Of a stretch of 64,000 bases of DNA, positions 61,269-64,000 are shown piece after piece; position 1 is the stretch's first letter, and every line of letters begins with the position of its first letter. The stretch is from an uncultured Actinomycetes bacterium. Its GTDB lineage: Bacteria > Actinomycetota > Acidimicrobiia > Acidimicrobiales > RAAP-2. The notes below the pieces were generated by a model, which saw only the letters and a program-made list of their open reading frames with translations, was not told the DNA's origin and ran no database searches. The stretch covers positions 1 to 64,000 of the forward strand of contig CAIKCI010000041.1 in the NCBI GenBank assembly GCA_903825895.1. The letters run 5' to 3'. Position numbers and translations under genes: made by a program.

Positions 61269-62192
61269 TTAAGTGCGCCCCGTTCGTGCGTTGAAGCCTT
61301 CAACGAGTGCACCGAGCATTGCTTCAGCTGCATGGGCATCGTTGGGAATCGCTCCATAGACCGCAAAGTCGCTCACGCCTCCTTCGAGGTGTTCTTCAAC
61401 ATTTTGGAACGTTGCCGCCACGTCAAGTTCCTTGTTCGCGTCCGTGCTCACAATGATCGAGCCGCGAATCTGAAAGCCGTCAAAGCTTCGGCCGGCTTGG
61501 TCAAAGGCCACGCGGATCTCTTCAACACCTTTGAGGACATCGCGTTGATAATCACCCCAAGGAATCCACCCACTGCCAAAGCGCACCATGCGGCGCAAGG
61601 TGGCGGGATGAATGCGTCCTGAAATCCACAGGGGAACACCCCCGGGTTGTACCGGTGTTGGATGGCACCAGGTGGGCCCAAAGCTGACCGTCTCAGTGGT
61701 GACGGTGGCCGGCGAGTTGGTCCACAGCGCTTGACAGACTTCGAGTGCATCGTCGAGAAGTCGTCCCCGTTTTGAGAACTCTAAGCCCATCGCTTCGTAC
61801 TCTTCGCGCTGCCAGCCGATTCCCACCCCGAGATCAAGGCGACCCTTTGAGGCCACATCGATCGACGCCGCAGTCTTGGCCAATAAGGCACCGGGGCGAA
61901 GTCCCGCGATCAAGATGCCGGTAGAGAGACGAATCGTTGACGTCACACCACTCAAGAGCGCCAACAAGGTCAAGGGCTCAACCCATGAGCCGTCCGGCCC
62001 CGTTGGAAAGCGCCCACCGTCGTAGGCATCGAGTTGGTCGCCCATGACCACGTGGTCCACAACAACAAGCCGGTCAAAGCCAGCGTGCTCTGCTCGTTGT
62101 GCTTCAGCGATCCAGTGATCACATGAATCAAGCGTGGGCGACGCGTCAAAATTATTGAGGCCGATCGTCAAGGTAGGGCGCAGTGAAGTCAT
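61269..62192 (-). CDS. LLM-class (F420-type) oxidoreductase
   Basis: The 307-residue luciferase-like monooxygenase family protein has the TIM-barrel start 'TIGLNNFDASPTLDSCDHWIAEAQRAEHAGFDRLVVVDHV', 'TSTIRLSTGI' and 'GRLDLGVGIGWQREEYEAMGLEF', the pattern of actinobacterial F420-dependent members. Cofactor F420 is inferred from family. It converges with the MFS gene and stands alone. Confidence 0.92.
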   Translation of the reverse strand: MTSLRPTLTIGLNNFDASPTLDSCDHWIAEAQRAEHAGFDRLVVVDHVVMGDQLDAYDGGRFPTGPDGSWVEPLTLLALLSGVTSTIRLSTGILIAGLRPGALLAKTAASIDVASKGRLDLGVGIGWQREEYEAMGLEFSKRGRLLDDALEVCQALWTNSPATVTTETVSFGPTWCHPTPVQPGGVPLWISGRIHPATLRRMVRFGSGWIPWGDYQRDVLKGVEEIRVAFDQAGRSFDGFQIRGSIIVSTDANKELDVAATFQNVEEHLEGGVSDFAVYGAIPNDAHAAEAMLGALVEGFNARTGRT

Positions 62193-62290
62193 AGGGGTGA
62201 CCTTACTTGGGTCACGTTTTTGTCACCACCGTGTCAAGAGTTGCTCGTCACGGCGTTGTTTTTGGCAAGAGAAGCAGGCATACTTAGTTC

Positions 62291-63076
62291 ATGCCCCCAC
62301 CTCAGAGTTGGCTCTGCGACCTTGACGGCGTCCTCGTCAAAGAGGGATCAATGGTGCCCGGTGCCGATCGATTCGTGGAAGCACTCGAGCACTCCGGTCG
62401 TTCATTTTTGATCTTGACCAATAACTCCATGTTCACCCCCCGAGATCTTTCGGCACGCCTTGCGGCGATTGGCCTCAAGATTCCTGAGACCCAGTTATGG
62501 ACATCAGCGTTAGCAACAGCAATGTTCGCTCACGCTCAGCGACCCCAAGGTTCGGCCTACGTCATTGGCGAAGCAGGACTCCACACCGCACTGCACGACG
62601 TGGGCTACGTCATGACCAACCGAAATCCTGACTATGTCATCTTGGGGGAAACCAGAAACTATTCCTTCGAAGCCATCACCACTGCGGTGCGACTCATTGA
62701 GAAGGGAAGTCGGTTCTTAGCCACAAACCCCGATCCCACCGGTCCTTCGCTCGATGGATCGATACCTGCGTGTGGGGCAGTGGCAGCCATGATCCAACGC
62801 GCCACGGGTGTCGAGCCCTACTTCGTCGGGAAACCTAACCCGCTGATGATCCGCGAAGGTCTTAATGTCTTGGGCGCTCACGCCGCCGAAACCGTCATGA
62901 TTGGTGATCGGATGGATACCGACGTCTTGGCAGGAATCGAATCAGGACTGCAGACCATCCTGGTCTTGTCGGGAGTCACGCAACGAGAAGAAGTTGCTCG
63001 GTTCTCGTATCAACCAGCCCGCATTGTCGATTCAGTGGCCGACTTGATCGGTGAATTTGAGGGCAGCGCCACCTAA
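62291..63076 (+). CDS. HAD-IIA family hydrolase (NagD-like)
   Basis: The 261-residue phosphatase has 'LCDLDGVLV' (nucleophile D10, acid D12), 'FLILTNNS' (motif II), and 'YFVGKPNP' and 'VMIGDRMDTDVLAG' (motifs III-IV). The cap type is that of NagD/AraL sugar phosphatases. Its end overlaps the convergent Nudix gene by four bases. Confidence 0.92.
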   Translation: MPPPQSWLCDLDGVLVKEGSMVPGADRFVEALEHSGRSFLILTNNSMFTPRDLSARLAAIGLKIPETQLWTSALATAMFAHAQRPQGSAYVIGEAGLHTALHDVGYVMTNRNPDYVILGETRNYSFEAITTAVRLIEKGSRFLATNPDPTGPSLDGSIPACGAVAAMIQRATGVEPYFVGKPNPLMIREGLNVLGAHAAETVMIGDRMDTDVLAGIESGLQTILVLSGVTQREEVARFSYQPARIVDSVADLIGEFEGSAT

Positions 63077-63534
63077 GCGGCGTTGGTAATTTCAGGAAGC
63101 GCTGCGATCATCTCGAGAAGTTCTTGGTCTCGGTCATAGGTCGCTAATTTCAAGGCTTCAGCCACGGTGCACCAACGAAGTTCATCGGCTTCTTCGTTGA
63201 TAACGAAGTCTCCGGAGATCACTTCCATCAGCCAGTAGGCAACAATCTTGGGACGCCCTTTGCGGTGGGTGTATTCGGTCGTGCCGACAAAACGGTCTAG
63301 GCGACAGGTCAATCCCGTCTCTTCAACTACTTCTCGCAGCGCACACTCTTCGTAGCTTTCACCTTCGTCGAGTTTTCCCTTTGGGAAGGACCAGTCTTCT
63401 CTGTGGGGACGATGAATCAAGGCCACGAGCAACTCGTTCTTGCTATCCCGCTTCACCACAACGCCACCGGCGGCTCGCATTAAATCTTCTGGGGGATCGA
63501 CAGGTTCAATCACTGTTCGAAGTTCTGTGCGCAC
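63073..63534 (-). CDS. Nudix hydrolase
   Basis: The 153-residue protein carries the full Nudix box 'GKLDEGESYEECALREVVEETGL' (G-x5-E-x7-REVxEExGL) preceded by 'DWSFPK'. The N-terminal 'AAGGVVVKRDSKNELLVALIHR' is that of MutT-like or diadenosine polyphosphate hydrolases. It may sanitise oxidised nucleotides or cut Ap4A; not resolved. No binding partner adjacent. Confidence 0.92.
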   Translation of the reverse strand: MRTELRTVIEPVDPPEDLMRAAGGVVVKRDSKNELLVALIHRPHREDWSFPKGKLDEGESYEECALREVVEETGLTCRLDRFVGTTEYTHRKGRPKIVAYWLMEVISGDFVINEEADELRWCTVAEALKLATYDRDQELLEMIAALPEITNAA

Positions 63535-63549
63535 CTAGGAAAATGTAGT

Positions 63550-63576
63550 GGCTCTGCACCCAAAAAGGGTGGAGCC
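63550..63576 (-). terminator. Hairpin directly after the EthD-like gene
   Basis: GGCTC-TG-CACCC, loop AAAAA, GGGTG-GAGCC; ten pairs with a two-base bulge. It touches the stop codon of the EthD-like gene. Confidence 0.75.
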
Positions 63577-63936
63577 TCACGAAGGATTACTTCGATCAAA
63601 AATCAATCGTTCTGGCTCTTCGGTCACAATGAAGTGCAGCGAGTCCACGTCAAGGAAGGATTCGATGTCTTGCCACATCACCGCAAAGTCAGGTTCCGCT
63701 GTGTGGGCGTTGTACTCATCCATCGAGCTAAACCATTGCAAGGTCACTCCATCGAATCCCGGATCATCATCACCGGTGTAACTCTCAAGTGGGCGGGGAT
63801 GCTGTTCGTAACGGACAACATGGCTCCCGGATTCAAGCCGCGCCACGAGAGGGGCGTGCACGTTTTCCCAGTGATCGTGGAACTCTGCGGGGGTAGTCCC
63901 GGCTTTTCTTCGAAGTAAACACGTTAAACGGACCAT
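63577..63936 (-). CDS. EthD-domain protein
   Basis: The 119-residue ferredoxin-like alpha/beta-barrel protein: 'RLTCLLRRKAGTTPAEFHDHWENVHAPLVARL' is the EthD motif. Family members are often small dimeric enzymes or accessory proteins near P450s or Baeyer-Villiger monooxygenases, but none is adjacent here. The function of this copy is unknown. The gene stands alone, and upstream sequence (63937-64000) shows nothing further. Confidence 0.88.
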   Translation of the reverse strand: MVRLTCLLRRKAGTTPAEFHDHWENVHAPLVARLESGSHVVRYEQHPRPLESYTGDDDPGFDGVTLQWFSSMDEYNAHTAEPDFAVMWQDIESFLDVDSLHFIVTEEPERLIFDRSNPS

Positions 63937-64000
63937 GACGCCTCCTTGCTGTTGATACTTCTCACGCTAGACCACCACGGCACAAGAGCGCACCTCGTAG

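Noticed and set aside
1-64000. CRISPR array, prophage or integron
   Set aside because: No regularly spaced repeats, phage structural genes or integrases seen on either strand.

Overview
The window looks like chromosome of a mid-GC (by eye mid-50s %) actinobacterium, most likely of the class Acidimicrobiia. The evidence is mycothiol-type formaldehyde detoxification (MscR plus its metallo-hydrolase), a luciferase-like F420-type oxidoreductase, a CGAAC-N4-GTTCG LexA box upstream of recA, an SCO6745-family protein, and surface proteins ending in LAxTG sorting signals of the class E sortase type. The class is an inference: there is no rRNA here. I saw no CRISPR array, prophage, integrase or intact insertion sequence. 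The only RNA gene I found is tRNA-Ser(GCU).

Layout. 0-7.6 kb: the end of a DUF11 surface protein, tRNA-Ser, formate-THF ligase, an AIM24 protein with a zinc-ribbon membrane protein, a small membrane pair with FTR1-like glutamate motifs, and an ADP-forming acyl-CoA synthetase. 7.6-26 kb: a catabolic island. It holds a FAD oxidoreductase, a TetR regulator, a PotABCD-type transporter, a class III aminotransferase, a FUSC transporter, a dimethylglycine/sarcosine dehydrogenase-like flavoprotein, the MscR/MBL formaldehyde module, a Rieske oxygenase of the betaine-demethylase type, an acyl-CoA dehydrogenase and a cupin. 26-32.6 kb: aquaporin, then a probable operon encoding a Baeyer-Villiger monooxygenase, an esterase, an acyl-CoA ligase, a ferredoxin and a P450. 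32.6-38 kb: serB, an acyltransferase, a DUF3048 lipoprotein, a PIG-V-like mannosyltransferase and recA. 38-42 kb: two tandem Cys-repeat (probably beta-propeller) surface proteins. 42-48 kb: a serine hydrolase, an unrecognised protein, cinA, pgsA, rimO and a GAP-family protein. 48-57 kb: GH5-CBM2 cellulase, APC permease, lysA, YtcJ-like amidohydrolase, a class II glutamine amidotransferase and an Orn/Lys/Arg decarboxylase. 57-64 kb: arfB, a third Cys-repeat surface protein, a DHA2 MFS exporter, and LLM, HAD, Nudix and EthD proteins.

How it fits together. The Rieske oxygenase and the DMGDH-like enzyme should strip N-methyl groups from a betaine-like substrate and release formaldehyde. MscR and the adjacent metallo-hydrolase would oxidise it to formate through mycothiol, and formate-THF ligase would return the formate to one-carbon metabolism. 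A TetR regulator sits beside an ACTGA-N8-TCAG dyad, and similar sites precede the aminotransferase and acyl-CoA dehydrogenase genes and overlap the Rieske start codon, so the island may be one regulon. A second pathway (P450, Baeyer-Villiger monooxygenase, esterase, CoA ligase) looks built to turn an alicyclic or long-chain ketone into an acyl-CoA. The three Cys-repeat proteins and the DUF11 protein share LAxTG wall-anchoring tails, so they form a set of surface proteins.
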